Notes: generated by a model from the sequence alone, not told the origin. A DNA stretch of 64,000 nt from Desulforapulum sp034007745 (GCA_034007745.1 JAVEQI010000006.1:42166-106165), one strand, 5' to 3'. Positions 16,869 to 26,832 are shown, counted from the first letter of the stretch. Translations and numbers: made by a program.

Positions 16869-18257
16869 ATGCTCAATATCTTAACCGGATTTGCCGCCTG
16901 TTGCAGGGCCTTTGACCTCAGGGTTTCCACAGGTGAAGTGATCGATGCCGCACGCCACCTCGGGCTTGTCAACCTGGCCGATCCGGTCGAATTCCGCCTT
17001 GTCCTTCGGGCTAACTTTGTCAAGAGCCGCAGGGACCAGGCCCGGTTTGACTATATATTTGATCTTTTTTTCAACCGGGCCGGAGAAAACGAAGACAACG
17101 CTCCTGATTCTGAGACAGAACACATTGTTGCGCTTCTGGATCAGGAGCTTCGACAAAGGAACGACCAGGACTCCTCAGACCAGGATCCCATGGAGCAGGC
17201 CCTGGTGGATTTCCTTAACAATGATCCCCTGAACCTCATCGACCGGCTCCATCAAATGCACACAATGGAGGAACCGGCCCAGCGATTCTTTAAGTCCAAC
17301 ATGGGTCAGCTTTCAAACAAGCTGTCCATCATGCTCCAGATCAACGCCTTAAAGTCCAGGATAGATACGCTTGTGGACCAGACCTACCAGGGCCGGGATG
17401 CAGCATCGTTAAAAAAGACGTTCACGAATCGCCTGGACCGTGCTCTGGATCTCGTCACCCGGGAGCCAGGAGAGATAAACAACCTCAAGGAACAGGCCGC
17501 GGTGAGCGCACCGTCCAATGACCTTGTGTCAGAAAAACCCCTTGCAAACCTCACCCCCCTCGAGGTGAGTCAGATGGAGGCGGTTATTGAAAGGCTAGTT
17601 CGAAAGCTTAAGGACCGGGCCTCAAGAAGGTTTGCCGTCAAGAACCGGGGAGCCATCGACATAAAGAAGACCCTCAGGAACTCGGGAAAATACCAGGGGG
17701 TGCCCCTCGATATCGTGTTTAAAAACAAACCTCCCAGAAAGAGCAGCATAGTTGCCATTTGCGACGTATCGGGTTCAGTCTGGTCTGGTGCCCGTTTCAT
17801 GCTGACCCTTCTCTACTCCCTGCACGAATGTTTTTACAGGGTTAAAAGCTTTGTTTTTGTTGCAGACCTTGTCGAGGTGACAGACCTGTTTGACAGTTTG
17901 CCCATCAACCATGCCATTGACAGGGCCCTGGGGCAGGAGACCATTAACCGCGATCTTCCCACGGACTACGGCACCATGCTCCAGACCTTCAGGCAGGGCC
18001 ACATGAAAGACCTCAACCAGAAGACCACCCTGATTATCCTAGGGGACGGCCGTTCCAACTTTCTCAACCCCCAGGCAAACATCCTTGCCCAAATGAGGGA
18101 ACATTGCCGCAGGATCATCTGGCTCACACCGGAACATGCCCGCACCTGGACCACGGGTGACTGCGAAATCATGGCCTTCAAGGCCCACTGCCACGAGATC
18201 AGAACAGTAATGAACCTCAACCACCTAATGGATTTCATCAGGGAACTTGTGGTATAA
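16869..18257 (+). CDS. CoxE-like VWA-domain protein (MoxR partner)
   Basis: 462 residues. The C-terminal third is a von Willebrand A domain with the MIDAS motif DVSGS near 299-303 and later metal-site positions around LPTDYGTM and LGDGRSNF. The N-terminal part is helical and charged, with an acidic region near 75-110 (NEDNAPDSETEH). No signal peptide is seen, so it is cytoplasmic. It follows moxR by 9 bp. The family works with MoxR ATPases in cofactor insertion or complex assembly; the target here is unknown. Confidence 0.88.
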   Translation: MLNILTGFAACCRAFDLRVSTGEVIDAARHLGLVNLADPVEFRLVLRANFVKSRRDQARFDYIFDLFFNRAGENEDNAPDSETEHIVALLDQELRQRNDQDSSDQDPMEQALVDFLNNDPLNLIDRLHQMHTMEEPAQRFFKSNMGQLSNKLSIMLQINALKSRIDTLVDQTYQGRDAASLKKTFTNRLDRALDLVTREPGEINNLKEQAAVSAPSNDLVSEKPLANLTPLEVSQMEAVIERLVRKLKDRASRRFAVKNRGAIDIKKTLRNSGKYQGVPLDIVFKNKPPRKSSIVAICDVSGSVWSGARFMLTLLYSLHECFYRVKSFVFVADLVEVTDLFDSLPINHAIDRALGQETINRDLPTDYGTMLQTFRQGHMKDLNQKTTLIILGDGRSNFLNPQANILAQMREHCRRIIWLTPEHARTWTTGDCEIMAFKAHCHEIRTVMNLNHLMDFIRELVV

Positions 18258-18259
18258 AA

Positions 18260-19345
18260 ATGGATAAAAAATTTAAAGATTTAGGGGAACGGGCTGCAGA
18301 CATCTGCCGCAGGCATTGCTGCTCCAAACGATCAGGAACAGCCCCGGATTTTCCACGGGATTCTCAACCTGATCGCCCAAAAGATTTCCCAGTTGATCTG
18401 TGGCGGGATCTTGGTCGGGAAAATTTGATGGGGATAATCATTCCCGAGCAATACAAGGGTCTTGGACTTGGGCTTGATGCCCTTGCCCCTGTAACCGAAC
18501 AGCTCGTTATCTCCGGAGCCTCAATGGGATTTGCCCTTACATTTTTAATCCACCACCTTGTCTGCCACCACTTTATAATAACCCACGCAGACAAGTGCCA
18601 CCGTGATGCTTTGCTCCCATCCATGGCCAGTGGTGAAGTAACGGCAGCGTTTGCTGTGTCAGAACCCGGAGTCGGCGCCCACCCAAAATATCTCAAGACC
18701 CGGGCCAAAAAAAAAGATAAAGATTTAATAATCACCGGTGAAAAGAGCTTTGTGACCAATGCTCCCCTTGCCGACCTCTTTATCGTTATTTCGGTTACAG
18801 GAACAAAAAATAACCGCAACCTTTTTTCCGCCGTTATCGTTCCAAGGCAGACCAGCGGTCTCACCGTGGGAAAATCCATGGATATCGGGCGTCTCTATCC
18901 CTGCCCCCACGCATCCCTTACCCTTGAACGGTGCAGCGTAAAACAAACTTACGTTACAGGGAAACCTGATCTTGCCTTTGAAACCATGGCCATCCCCTTT
19001 AAAAGGCTCGAGGAACTTATGGTGCCGGTGATCGTTTCAGGCGCAATGATCAATCTTTTTAAAACCCTTGGGAGCCGCCTGCCCGTAAATCTTCAAAAAA
19101 GCGAGGCGCCAGCCCTTGAAGCCATGGCCTGCCGCCTTTCACAAATGGCCCACAGCAGCATAAAAGAGTGTATGAATCACAGGAACTATAATTTCCCCCC
19201 GGCAAAAACCAGGGAGTTTGCCCGAAGGACAGAACAATCCCGGCAATATTTCAGGGATCTGATGCAGAGGGCAAAAATACCCCCGGACAGGAATCAGGAC
19301 CAGTTCGACAGAGATCTCACCACCTTTTTGGGCCTATTCCATTGA
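18260..19345 (+). CDS. Divergent acyl-CoA dehydrogenase-family protein
   Basis: 361 residues, 2 bp after the VWA gene. The N-terminal and middle acyl-CoA dehydrogenase domains can be recognised: IIIPEQYKGLGLGLDALAP near 54, then AFAVSEPGVGAHPKYLKT near 130 and GEKSFVTNAPLADLFIVI. The C-terminal four-helix domain, which holds the flavin-contacting and catalytic-base residues in active enzymes, is shortened and not recognisable; the usual YGG-type motif is absent. It may be inactive or have another role. The tight spacing makes it a possible client of MoxR-VWA. Confidence 0.75.
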   Translation: MDKKFKDLGERAADICRRHCCSKRSGTAPDFPRDSQPDRPKDFPVDLWRDLGRENLMGIIIPEQYKGLGLGLDALAPVTEQLVISGASMGFALTFLIHHLVCHHFIITHADKCHRDALLPSMASGEVTAAFAVSEPGVGAHPKYLKTRAKKKDKDLIITGEKSFVTNAPLADLFIVISVTGTKNNRNLFSAVIVPRQTSGLTVGKSMDIGRLYPCPHASLTLERCSVKQTYVTGKPDLAFETMAIPFKRLEELMVPVIVSGAMINLFKTLGSRLPVNLQKSEAPALEAMACRLSQMAHSSIKECMNHRNYNFPPAKTREFARRTEQSRQYFRDLMQRAKIPPDRNQDQFDRDLTTFLGLFH

Positions 19346-19496
19346 TTTTAAGCCCTGCCGGGGGTATTAGTTAGTAGGTAGTGGGTAGTGGCGAAGAATG
19401 AAACAGGTGGGCTCTAGTGTCATTCCGCCCCCTTTGGTTCTCCTGACCGGAGCGAGGCACAGATTTTTTACTAAATGTTTAAGGGAATCTAAAATA

Positions 19497-22400
19497 ATGA
19501 AGTCAAGCGCACTTGAGGTCAACCTGGCAGATTACCATGTAGATGTAACCATAGATGCGAGATACGCACCACTCCAGGAAATAATGGCCGACTACTATGG
19601 TATTTTAAAGAGACTCAACGTCTTTTTAGAAGAACTTTCCCACCCCTATAAAAACTGGGATTTCATCGTCAAAGAGGCCAGAAGCTTCTCCCTTGGTTAT
19701 TTCCACCTGCTGCGGCCCCATGCTGAAGGTCCCCATGCCGTCCAGATTTTTGCCGATATTTTCTTCAGGACCATTGCCGAAAATAAAGACCGGGGAATTC
19801 GGGAGGATGCGGCTGAAAACCTTCTGCTGTTTTTGAAGCAGGTACTGACCGATGCCTCAACGGAAATGCCAAGATTTCTGCCCTGCGTTAAAAACATTCT
19901 CGCCCAGACCCTTGAACTTTCAGACACCGAATTTCATCTTTTTGTCACGAGCTATTTTCAACCTGATGGGCTTGCCAGGCTATTGATCAAAATTCTCGAC
20001 CAACCCCAGTATCAGGAACAGGCCAGGGACACTGGAAGCAGTGAAACCCTGAACAGGTTCCTCATCCGATTTTACGATCTTTCCTTCTCTTACTGGCTGG
20101 AGCTTGAGGACCCCCTGGTGTGGATCAAAAAAGAGGCTGCCCCCACTGCCCTGAACAAGCTGTCTGAAGGGTTGATCAGAGACACCTCCCTTGGACAGTT
20201 TCTCGCCTGGCAGGAGGAGCTGCGCTCCATGGTCCTTGCCGAACCGCTATACTCCATTGAACTTTCAAAGGAGCTTGTCACCCTTCCCGGATACAAGGAC
20301 ATCGTCACCCTGTTCCGAAAGATGCCGGGTAAGATCAGCCAGAGCATCGACGACGAGATATATAGCAAACGCCTGGAGGTGATGTTTCTCTTTTACATCA
20401 TGAACACCCCGGGTCTTGCCATGATCCACAAGGACGCCCTGGGGGACATCAACCGTTCCCTTACCTGGCTCATAGGCCATGAAAACTACAAGAACAATCT
20501 TGCCATCATCGACAAGACCTTTGAAGTATTGCGCAAACTTGACGGCATATTCCCCCAGACTGTTCTGAACTGCGTGTTAAAGTCCGGCGAAGCCATCTAC
20601 CTGACCGAGGAGGTGGAGGTAATTAACCACTTCATCGACCAGGTTGTTGATCTTGGATTCCACACGCCCAACATTAAGGGAATGGGCAACGACTGGCAGG
20701 TGATCGGCAATGAAACCCATGTTCAGAACATCCGCAACTGGATGGAGCTGATCGGTCAAAAGCCCAAACGGTCGGCCCGTCTAATGTCGGCCCTAATCAT
20801 CTTTCTATCCTGCGGCGGAGTTTACATCAAGGATACAGACCTCTTCCCAAGGGACATCACCGCCTTTCTCGGCAAAAAAATCGCACCTGTATACAACCTC
20901 GTGAAACAGCTTGCACGTCTTTTGCCCGCATTCTTCAACGAAATCGGGGCCGAAGGAAAACTCAGGGACATCTCAACAAAGCTTGACGAGGCGTCCATGC
21001 GCAAGGACACTCTGATTCATTTTCTTCGAAAGCAGAGCCATGTGGAGAGCAGCAGCCGGGTGGTTGACTTTATCGAGGCTGTTGTAATATTCTGGCAAAC
21101 GGCAGACAAGGAGGTTCTCAGGCCCTTTATCCCCCCCATGATTTATGATGAAACAGACGAGACCGGCCCCTACACCCGGGGCATGACAAAAATCTTTTCA
21201 GAGCTTGAGAATCAGGGTGTAAACCTGCCCCAGGATCTGTTGACCAAAGGGGAGTCAACCCTTACCGCCATGATCAATCGGGTTGGCGGGGTTTCGGACC
21301 TTGACAGGGAGCGGGCCGTTCTTACCCTGGAGTTTTACCGGCTCCTTAACCAGAAGTACAACTTCGACAACATCGAATTTAACAGCTACCTTGCCCAGCT
21401 CAAATCCGAAGACCTTCCAGACACTAACAAGCTCAAACAAGCCATGGCCCAGACAGATCTGAAGCTGAAAATTGTCGGGCTGCTGGATTATCTTGCCCAG
21501 TTAAAAGAGCTGATCCTGTCCGACCGGACCTTTGAGGTCAGGGAAAACATGTATCACAAGCGTCACATTGCCGTGGACATCCCGTCCGTGTATGGGAGCT
21601 ACCACGAGGCAAAGTTTGACGCCCTGGGACTTACGCTGCGCATCGAGGCCATTTTAAACGTGCTGTTCGAGGAACTTATCAATTCGATTGATCTGAGCCT
21701 CATCACCAAGGCGACCTTTTCCCAGATACTCGAAATCCTTGAACTATTTGCAAAGGCTCTGGGGGTGGACGGCATCTCGTCCAACAGGATGAAAACACAG
21801 CTTGAGCTTCTGACCCATTCCATCGGCATCAGGGAATTTTCCTTTACCCAGTACATTGACATCTTCAAGGGGTTTTCCCGGGCCGTCAAAAACATCATTG
21901 ACGACAACTTCCACACCATCCACGGCAGAAACATCCTCCAGATCATGGAAAAAATGCCCAAAGATCAGATCCTTGAAAAATTTCTACCCAGGGACAAAGA
22001 GATTGAAAGGAAAAAATTCGCCCATATGGTTGCGGACATCTTCTTCCGGGACAAGATCGTCACCTCCCTGGGACTCCAGCAGCTGGATGTGTTCCTCAAC
22101 CGGATCATGAACACCATGTTCCACCAGAGTGAAAAACTGTCTGAGACCCTGCTCAACAAGCTATTCAACTATGACCCCAACAATGCCATGACCGAGATAG
22201 GGGACAGGAGGAGAGACACACACCACATCATCCACCTTGGCAACAAGGGACTCAACCTGGTCGAGCTGAAACGCATGGGATGGCAGGTGCCCCCGGGCTT
22301 TGTCATCACCACCGAGGCGTTCCGGTGCCAAGAGCTGATCAACACCTATGAATCGGCCAGAAACAACTTCAGAAACCAGATTACGGCCAACCTTGCCATA

Positions 22401-23696
22401 CTTGAACGGAGCACGGGCAAATGTTTCGGCAACCCCAGAAACCCCCTGCTCCTGTCGGTCAGGAGCGGTTCATCCATCTCCCAGCCCGGAATGCTCGAAT
22501 CCTATATGAACGTGGGCATTAACGAGGAGATCGCCCAGAGCATTGCAAAGATTTCCGGCAACTCCTGGTTTGCCTGGGACTGCTACCGCAGATTCCTCCA
22601 GGGATATGGTATGTCCTTCGGCCTTAACCGCAACGACTTTGACTCGATCATGTACAAGTTTAAAAAGAAAAATGGAGTGCCCCTGAAACGGGAATTCACC
22701 GGCGAACAGATGAAGCTGCTCTCCATAGCCTATAAGAACATGATTATAGATTCGGGCATTGAGATAGTTGAGAACCCCATTGAACAGCTCTATCTTGCCA
22801 TTAACAAGGTGTTTACCTCCTGGGACTCCCCCAGGGCCAGGGCCTATCGAAGGATCATCGGGATTTCCGATGAATGGGGCACGGCCGTAACTGTCCAGTC
22901 CATGGTTTTCGGGAATATCTCAAGCCAGTCCGGATCCGGGGTTTTTTTCACCCACAGTCCAAGGCTTCCCGGCGACACCCTGAGGCTCTGGGGAGATTTC
23001 ACCATTGGCAACCAGGGCGAAGATGTGGTGTCCGGACTTGTCAGAACCCTTCCCATATCCGAAATGCAAAGGGAGATCGAACAGCGGGGCAGCGGCATCA
23101 GCCTGGAGTCAGGATTTCCAGTACTCTACAGCAACCTCAAGGCCATTGCCCATTCCATCATCTACGACAACCACTGGGATCCCCAGGAGATGGAATTCAC
23201 CTTTGAAAGCCCGACCTACAAGGACCTCTACCTGCTCCAGACAAGGGACATGTCCGTAAGGGGAAGAAACGTCATCCGATCCTTTGACGTGGAGGACCTG
23301 AGCGCCGTTGAGTACCTTGGAAGGGGTATTGGTGTATCAGGCGGCCCCATGAGCGGAAGAATCGTATTCACCCTGGAGGAGATCAAGCGGTGGAGACAGG
23401 AGGAGCCCCACATGAAGCTGATCCTGATAAGGGGAGACACTGTGGCCGACGACATCAGGGAAATCTATGCGGCAGACGGCATTCTGACCGCCAGGGGAGG
23501 CGTCACCTCCCACGCCTCCGTGGTTGCCCACAGCCTTAAAAAGACCTGCGTGGTCGGCTGTGAAAACCTCATGAGCAATGAAAAAAAGCGCCAGTGCAAA
23601 TTTGCAAACACCCTCATGAAGTCCGGAGATTTTATCAGCATGGACGGCAGGGAGGGATTAATATATAAGGGATACCTGAAGGTAAACGAACTATAG
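19497..23696 (+). CDS. Giant PPDK-like protein: helical N-terminus, ATP-grasp and phosphohistidine domains, no PEP/pyruvate barrel
   Basis: From ATG 19497 it has 1399 residues (a frame from 19398 would add 33 residues of non-coding character). Residues 1 to about 900 are mostly helical and match no domain I recognise. From about 914 a pyruvate-phosphate-dikinase-type nucleotide-binding domain begins (GNKGLNLVELKRMGWQVPPG), with LLSVRSGSSISQPGM and SSQSGSGVFFTHSP. Near 1335 the swivelling domain has GGVTSHASVVAHS, with the phosphorylatable His. The protein ends about 60 residues later, so the PEP/pyruvate-binding TIM barrel of PPDK and PpsA is missing. It probably transfers phosphate from ATP to His and then to an unknown acceptor. 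GAPDH starts 10 bp downstream. Confidence 0.8.
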   Translation: MKSSALEVNLADYHVDVTIDARYAPLQEIMADYYGILKRLNVFLEELSHPYKNWDFIVKEARSFSLGYFHLLRPHAEGPHAVQIFADIFFRTIAENKDRGIREDAAENLLLFLKQVLTDASTEMPRFLPCVKNILAQTLELSDTEFHLFVTSYFQPDGLARLLIKILDQPQYQEQARDTGSSETLNRFLIRFYDLSFSYWLELEDPLVWIKKEAAPTALNKLSEGLIRDTSLGQFLAWQEELRSMVLAEPLYSIELSKELVTLPGYKDIVTLFRKMPGKISQSIDDEIYSKRLEVMFLFYIMNTPGLAMIHKDALGDINRSLTWLIGHENYKNNLAIIDKTFEVLRKLDGIFPQTVLNCVLKSGEAIYLTEEVEVINHFIDQVVDLGFHTPNIKGMGNDWQVIGNETHVQNIRNWMELIGQKPKRSARLMSALIIFLSCGGVYIKDTDLFPRDITAFLGKKIAPVYNLVKQLARLLPAFFNEIGAEGKLRDISTKLDEASMRKDTLIHFLRKQSHVESSSRVVDFIEAVVIFWQTADKEVLRPFIPPMIYDETDETGPYTRGMTKIFSELENQGVNLPQDLLTKGESTLTAMINRVGGVSDLDRERAVLTLEFYRLLNQKYNFDNIEFNSYLAQLKSEDLPDTNKLKQAMAQTDLKLKIVGLLDYLAQLKELILSDRTFEVRENMYHKRHIAVDIPSVYGSYHEAKFDALGLTLRIEAILNVLFEELINSIDLSLITKATFSQILEILELFAKALGVDGISSNRMKTQLELLTHSIGIREFSFTQYIDIFKGFSRAVKNIIDDNFHTIHGRNILQIMEKMPKDQILEKFLPRDKEIERKKFAHMVADIFFRDKIVTSLGLQQLDVFLNRIMNTMFHQSEKLSETLLNKLFNYDPNNAMTEIGDRRRDTHHIIHLGNKGLNLVELKRMGWQVPPGFVITTEAFRCQELINTYESARNNFRNQITANLAILERSTGKCFGNPRNPLLLSVRSGSSISQPGMLESYMNVGINEEIAQSIAKISGNSWFAWDCYRRFLQGYGMSFGLNRNDFDSIMYKFKKKNGVPLKREFTGEQMKLLSIAYKNMIIDSGIEIVENPIEQLYLAINKVFTSWDSPRARAYRRIIGISDEWGTAVTVQSMVFGNISSQSGSGVFFTHSPRLPGDTLRLWGDFTIGNQGEDVVSGLVRTLPISEMQREIEQRGSGISLESGFPVLYSNLKAIAHSIIYDNHWDPQEMEFTFESPTYKDLYLLQTRDMSVRGRNVIRSFDVEDLSAVEYLGRGIGVSGGPMSGRIVFTLEEIKRWRQEEPHMKLILIRGDTVADDIREIYAADGILTARGGVTSHASVVAHSLKKTCVVGCENLMSNEKKRQCKFANTLMKSGDFISMDGREGLIYKGYLKVNEL

Positions 23697-23706
23697 GAGA
23701 AAAACC

Positions 23707-24954
23707 ATGGGCGAAGACAGTTCAAGGATACTTGGGATTAACGGACTCGGAAGAATCGGCAAGCTCACCGTATGGCACCATGTGGGTCGGAGGTTCTTTG
23801 ACAAAATCGTGGTGAATATCGGCAGGGAGGCGGGCAGATCCCTGAAAGATATTGCCCACTACATTGAAAGGGACACCACCTATGGTCGACTTGAATCATT
23901 TCTCCACGGACAGGGAGCCCTGCCCGTTATCAAAGACATTGACGAAGCCTCAGGAACCATGCAGATCAACGGTGTAAAGATCACCATCCTTCGGGACAAA
24001 CGCAACCCCCGGGATATCGGATGGGGAAATCACGGGGCACGCCTTGTGGTGGACAGCACCGGCCGTTTCCTCGACCCCAACCTCGCCTTTGACGCTCCAG
24101 GAGGATCGGTCAGGGGCCATCTTGAGTGCGGAGCACAAAAGGTTGTGGTAAGCGCTCCGTTCAAGGTAAAGGAGGGCGACTCCATGCCCGAAGATGCCAT
24201 AACAACGGTGATGGGCATCAACGACAAAGATTACGACCCAAGGATTCACACGCTTATCTCCAACGCCTCATGCACCACCAACTGCCTTGCCCACATGATG
24301 AAGCCCCAGCTTGACTATTTTGGTGCAGACAGAATTATGTCCGCATCCATGGCAACCGTCCATGCGGCCACCGGATCCCAGCAGGTGCTTGACCGCCTTC
24401 CCCAGAGCGGGGCAGCGGATCTTAGAAAGAACCGCAGCATCATGAACAACATTATCCTCACCTCAACCGGTGCTGCAAAGGCCCTGGTCCTGGTAATACC
24501 GGAGATGGAGACCATCGGGTTCATGGCAGAGTCGGTAAGAATTCCCACGGCTTCAGGTTCTTTGATCATCCTTGTGCTGAACATCCAGGACACCCCCAAG
24601 GATTCGCCAATCAACAGGGCTCTTATAAACAGCCTTTACCAGAAAACCGCGGAAGAAAAGAACGATGGATATCTGATGTTCACCGAACAGCAGAACGTAT
24701 CGTCGGATATTGTGGGTACCCCAAGGGCCACGGCCATAATAGAGGGCCATGAGACCCATACAAGGACGGCGGAAATAAAAATTGATCTCGGCCAGGTCAA
24801 GGGCCTCGATCCCGCAACTCTCAAGACCCTTGACCGAAAAATCGCTCGCATCCCAGTGACCACAGCCGTTATTTACGGCTGGTACGACAATGAGATGGCA
24901 AGCTATGTCAACGCCCTTGGGGATAGAACTGTCTCCGTTGCCGAGACCATATGA
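23707..24954 (+). CDS. Glyceraldehyde-3-phosphate dehydrogenase family protein, long form
   Basis: 415 residues against about 335 for classical GAPDH. The N-terminal GINGLGRIGKLTVWH nucleotide-binding motif and the active-site block SNASCTTNC, with catalytic Cys at 189, are intact; the C-terminal WYDNEMASY is also standard. After the second beta strand the usual acidic NAD-ribose residue is not apparent (VVNIGREAGRS), so cofactor preference may differ. The extra length lies partly between residues 40 and 140. It is coupled to the PPDK-like gene, suggesting a shared role in triose phosphate or phosphoenzyme metabolism. Confidence 0.9.
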   Translation: MGEDSSRILGINGLGRIGKLTVWHHVGRRFFDKIVVNIGREAGRSLKDIAHYIERDTTYGRLESFLHGQGALPVIKDIDEASGTMQINGVKITILRDKRNPRDIGWGNHGARLVVDSTGRFLDPNLAFDAPGGSVRGHLECGAQKVVVSAPFKVKEGDSMPEDAITTVMGINDKDYDPRIHTLISNASCTTNCLAHMMKPQLDYFGADRIMSASMATVHAATGSQQVLDRLPQSGAADLRKNRSIMNNIILTSTGAAKALVLVIPEMETIGFMAESVRIPTASGSLIILVLNIQDTPKDSPINRALINSLYQKTAEEKNDGYLMFTEQQNVSSDIVGTPRATAIIEGHETHTRTAEIKIDLGQVKGLDPATLKTLDRKIARIPVTTAVIYGWYDNEMASYVNALGDRTVSVAETI

Positions 24955-25160
24955 ATACAGCAGTTCAATTTTGACTTTCTTCTTTAGGCGTCAGCCAGTA
25001 TCACCTTGCTGAACGAAGAAAGTCGGGGGATGTTCAACAGGGCGACACTGGCCGCCGCCCCAACGCTGACATTGCATAATTAGAATTGCTGATATGAATA
25101 GTAGGTAGTTGCCTATAGTGTAAAACCAAAATTAGAACTGCTGGAGAATTGTTGTATGAC
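24955..25160. other. Structured intergenic region after the GAPDH gene
   Basis: No gene is supported. A 10-bp perfect inverted repeat (24973-24982 with 25015-25024, GACTTTCTTC) could form a hairpin after GAPDH, but no T-run follows, so it is not a standard terminator. Confidence 0.4.
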
Positions 25161-25187
25161 TTGACACTTATTGGGGGATTGTATAAA
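25161..25187 (+). promoter_or_regulatory. Probable promoter of the S1-domain gene
   Basis: TTGACA at 25161-25166 and TATAAA at 25182-25187, 15 bp apart (shorter than the ideal 17), precede the ribosome binding site of the next gene by about 25 bp. Confidence 0.45.
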
Positions 25188-25223
25188 AAAGTGTTTTAAC
25201 TTTTGATGTTCAGGAGAACAATG

Positions 25224-26687
25224 ATGGCTGACAAATTTGGAGACAATGGATCTGACAATCAGGAAGAAGCAAGCTTTGCAGAGATGTTTGCCTCCTATGA
25301 CGCAGAAATTAACCACGATATCCGCCAGGGTGACAAGATAGAGGGAAAAATCATCTCCATCGGTCAAAATGCCGTATATATAAGTACAGGTTCCAAGAGC
25401 GACGGAGTGGTGGACAAGGCCGAACTTTTAGACAAGGATGGACAGTTCAACCATGCAGTGGGCGATATGATCTCCCTTTACGTGGTGTCCAAGAACGAGA
25501 GCGAAATTACCCTTTCAAAATCCCTGTCAGGTGCCGGCACCGCAACCATGCTCGAAGATGCATCCTATACCCGCACCCCGGTGGAAGGAAAGGTCGCAGG
25601 AACCATCAAGGGCGGATTCAACGTCACCATCATGGGTAAAAGGGCCTTCTGCCCGGTAAGCCAGATGGACATAAAGTATGTTGAAGACACGGAATCCTAT
25701 GTGGGCAGCACATTTGACTTCCTTATCACCCGGTTTGAAGAAGGCGGTCGAAACATCGTGGTTTCCCGCCGGGACCTTCTGAATCTGGAAAATAAAGACC
25801 GCCAGGATGCGTTTTTCAAGGAGGCCAGAGAGGGAGAGATAGTCACCGGCAGCGTCACCAAGCTCATGCCCTACGGGGCGTTCATCGAGCTTGTTCCCGG
25901 AGTTGAAGGCATGGCCCATATTTCAGAGCTCAGCTGGTCAAGGGTGGACAAAGCAGAAGAGGTTTTAGCCCAGGGGGAGACAGTCAAGGTCAAAATTTTA
26001 AAAATCGAGGCCAAGGAGGGAGTAGACATCCCCAAGATATCCCTCTCCATCAAGCAGGCCCTGTCCGAAGATCCCTGGGATTCCCAGGCAGGCACCATTG
26101 CCCCTGGGGACCAGCTCACCGGCAAGGTGGTTCGCCTTGCCCCATTTGGTGCCTTTGTTGAGATAGCTCCCGGCATGGACGGGCTGGTTCACCTGAGTGA
26201 AATGAGCCATACCCGGAGAATCGTCAAGGCCGACGACGTTGTAACCCTCGGCGAAATGATCCAGGTGGTGGTTAAGGATGTGGACATCGAAAAACGACGC
26301 ATATCCTTGAGCATCAAGGATGCCCTGGGAGACCCCTGGACCGGAATCTTTGAAAAATATGCCCCCGGCACAATTGTAGAAACAACGGTGGAAAAAAAAG
26401 AGCAGTTCGGAATATTCCTCAGTCTGGAACCGGGCGTTACAGGGCTCCTTCCTGCATCTGTAATCTCCAAGGCATCCAAACCTTCGGACTACGACTCGCT
26501 AAAGCCCGGAGACAAGGTGACCGTGATGGTAGAATCGGCCGATGAGGAACGACGCCGAATCTCCCTTGCCCCTCCAGAGATGAAGGATTCCGACGAATGG
26601 CGAAAGTTTGCCGCTCCCAAAAAGGAGGCAGAACCCATGGGAGACATGGGCGCCCTTCTCATGGAGGCCCTTAAAAATAAGAAGTAG
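25224..26687 (+). CDS. S1-domain RNA-binding protein (ribosomal protein S1-like)
   Basis: 487 residues from ATG 25224, chosen because AGGAGA at 25212-25217 gives seven-base spacing; an ATG at 25221 is the alternative. Five S1/OB-fold repeats can be read: EGKIISIGQNAVYI near 39, a second starting EGKVAG near 115, TGSVTKLMPYGAFIEL, TGKVVRLAPFGAFVEI, and a weaker one around EQFGIFLSLEPG. E. coli S1 has six. It may be the S1 homologue or a second S1-type regulator. It appears monocistronic. Confidence 0.87.
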   Translation: MADKFGDNGSDNQEEASFAEMFASYDAEINHDIRQGDKIEGKIISIGQNAVYISTGSKSDGVVDKAELLDKDGQFNHAVGDMISLYVVSKNESEITLSKSLSGAGTATMLEDASYTRTPVEGKVAGTIKGGFNVTIMGKRAFCPVSQMDIKYVEDTESYVGSTFDFLITRFEEGGRNIVVSRRDLLNLENKDRQDAFFKEAREGEIVTGSVTKLMPYGAFIELVPGVEGMAHISELSWSRVDKAEEVLAQGETVKVKILKIEAKEGVDIPKISLSIKQALSEDPWDSQAGTIAPGDQLTGKVVRLAPFGAFVEIAPGMDGLVHLSEMSHTRRIVKADDVVTLGEMIQVVVKDVDIEKRRISLSIKDALGDPWTGIFEKYAPGTIVETTVEKKEQFGIFLSLEPGVTGLLPASVISKASKPSDYDSLKPGDKVTVMVESADEERRRISLAPPEMKDSDEWRKFAAPKKEAEPMGDMGALLMEALKNKK

Positions 26688-26726
26688 GGCATCCTTCATA
26701 CCAGCATAAAAGTAATTTGCACTTGT

Positions 26727-26832
26727 TAACCACGAAAGGCACGAAACAACACGAAAGAGCAAGGCTTCCTTCAAATCAAGGATGCCGGGGAAAAACCCCA
26801 TTCTTTCGTGTGGTCCGTGCCTTTCGTGGTTA
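26727..26832. repeat. 106-bp nested palindromic intergenic element
   Basis: Perfect 17-bp arms at 26727-26743 (TAACCACGAAAGGCACG) and 26816-26832 enclose 8-bp arms at 26750-26757/26803-26810 and a GGGG-AAAAA-CCCC hairpin at 26787-26799. It lies 40 bp after the S1 gene. No T-run follows, so it is more like a dispersed palindromic repeat than a terminator. Confidence 0.75.

Noticed and set aside
19398..19496. 33-residue N-terminal extension of the PPDK-like protein
   Set aside because: The segment reads like intergenic sequence and has poor coding character. The ATG at 19497 is preferred, though its ribosome binding site is weak.
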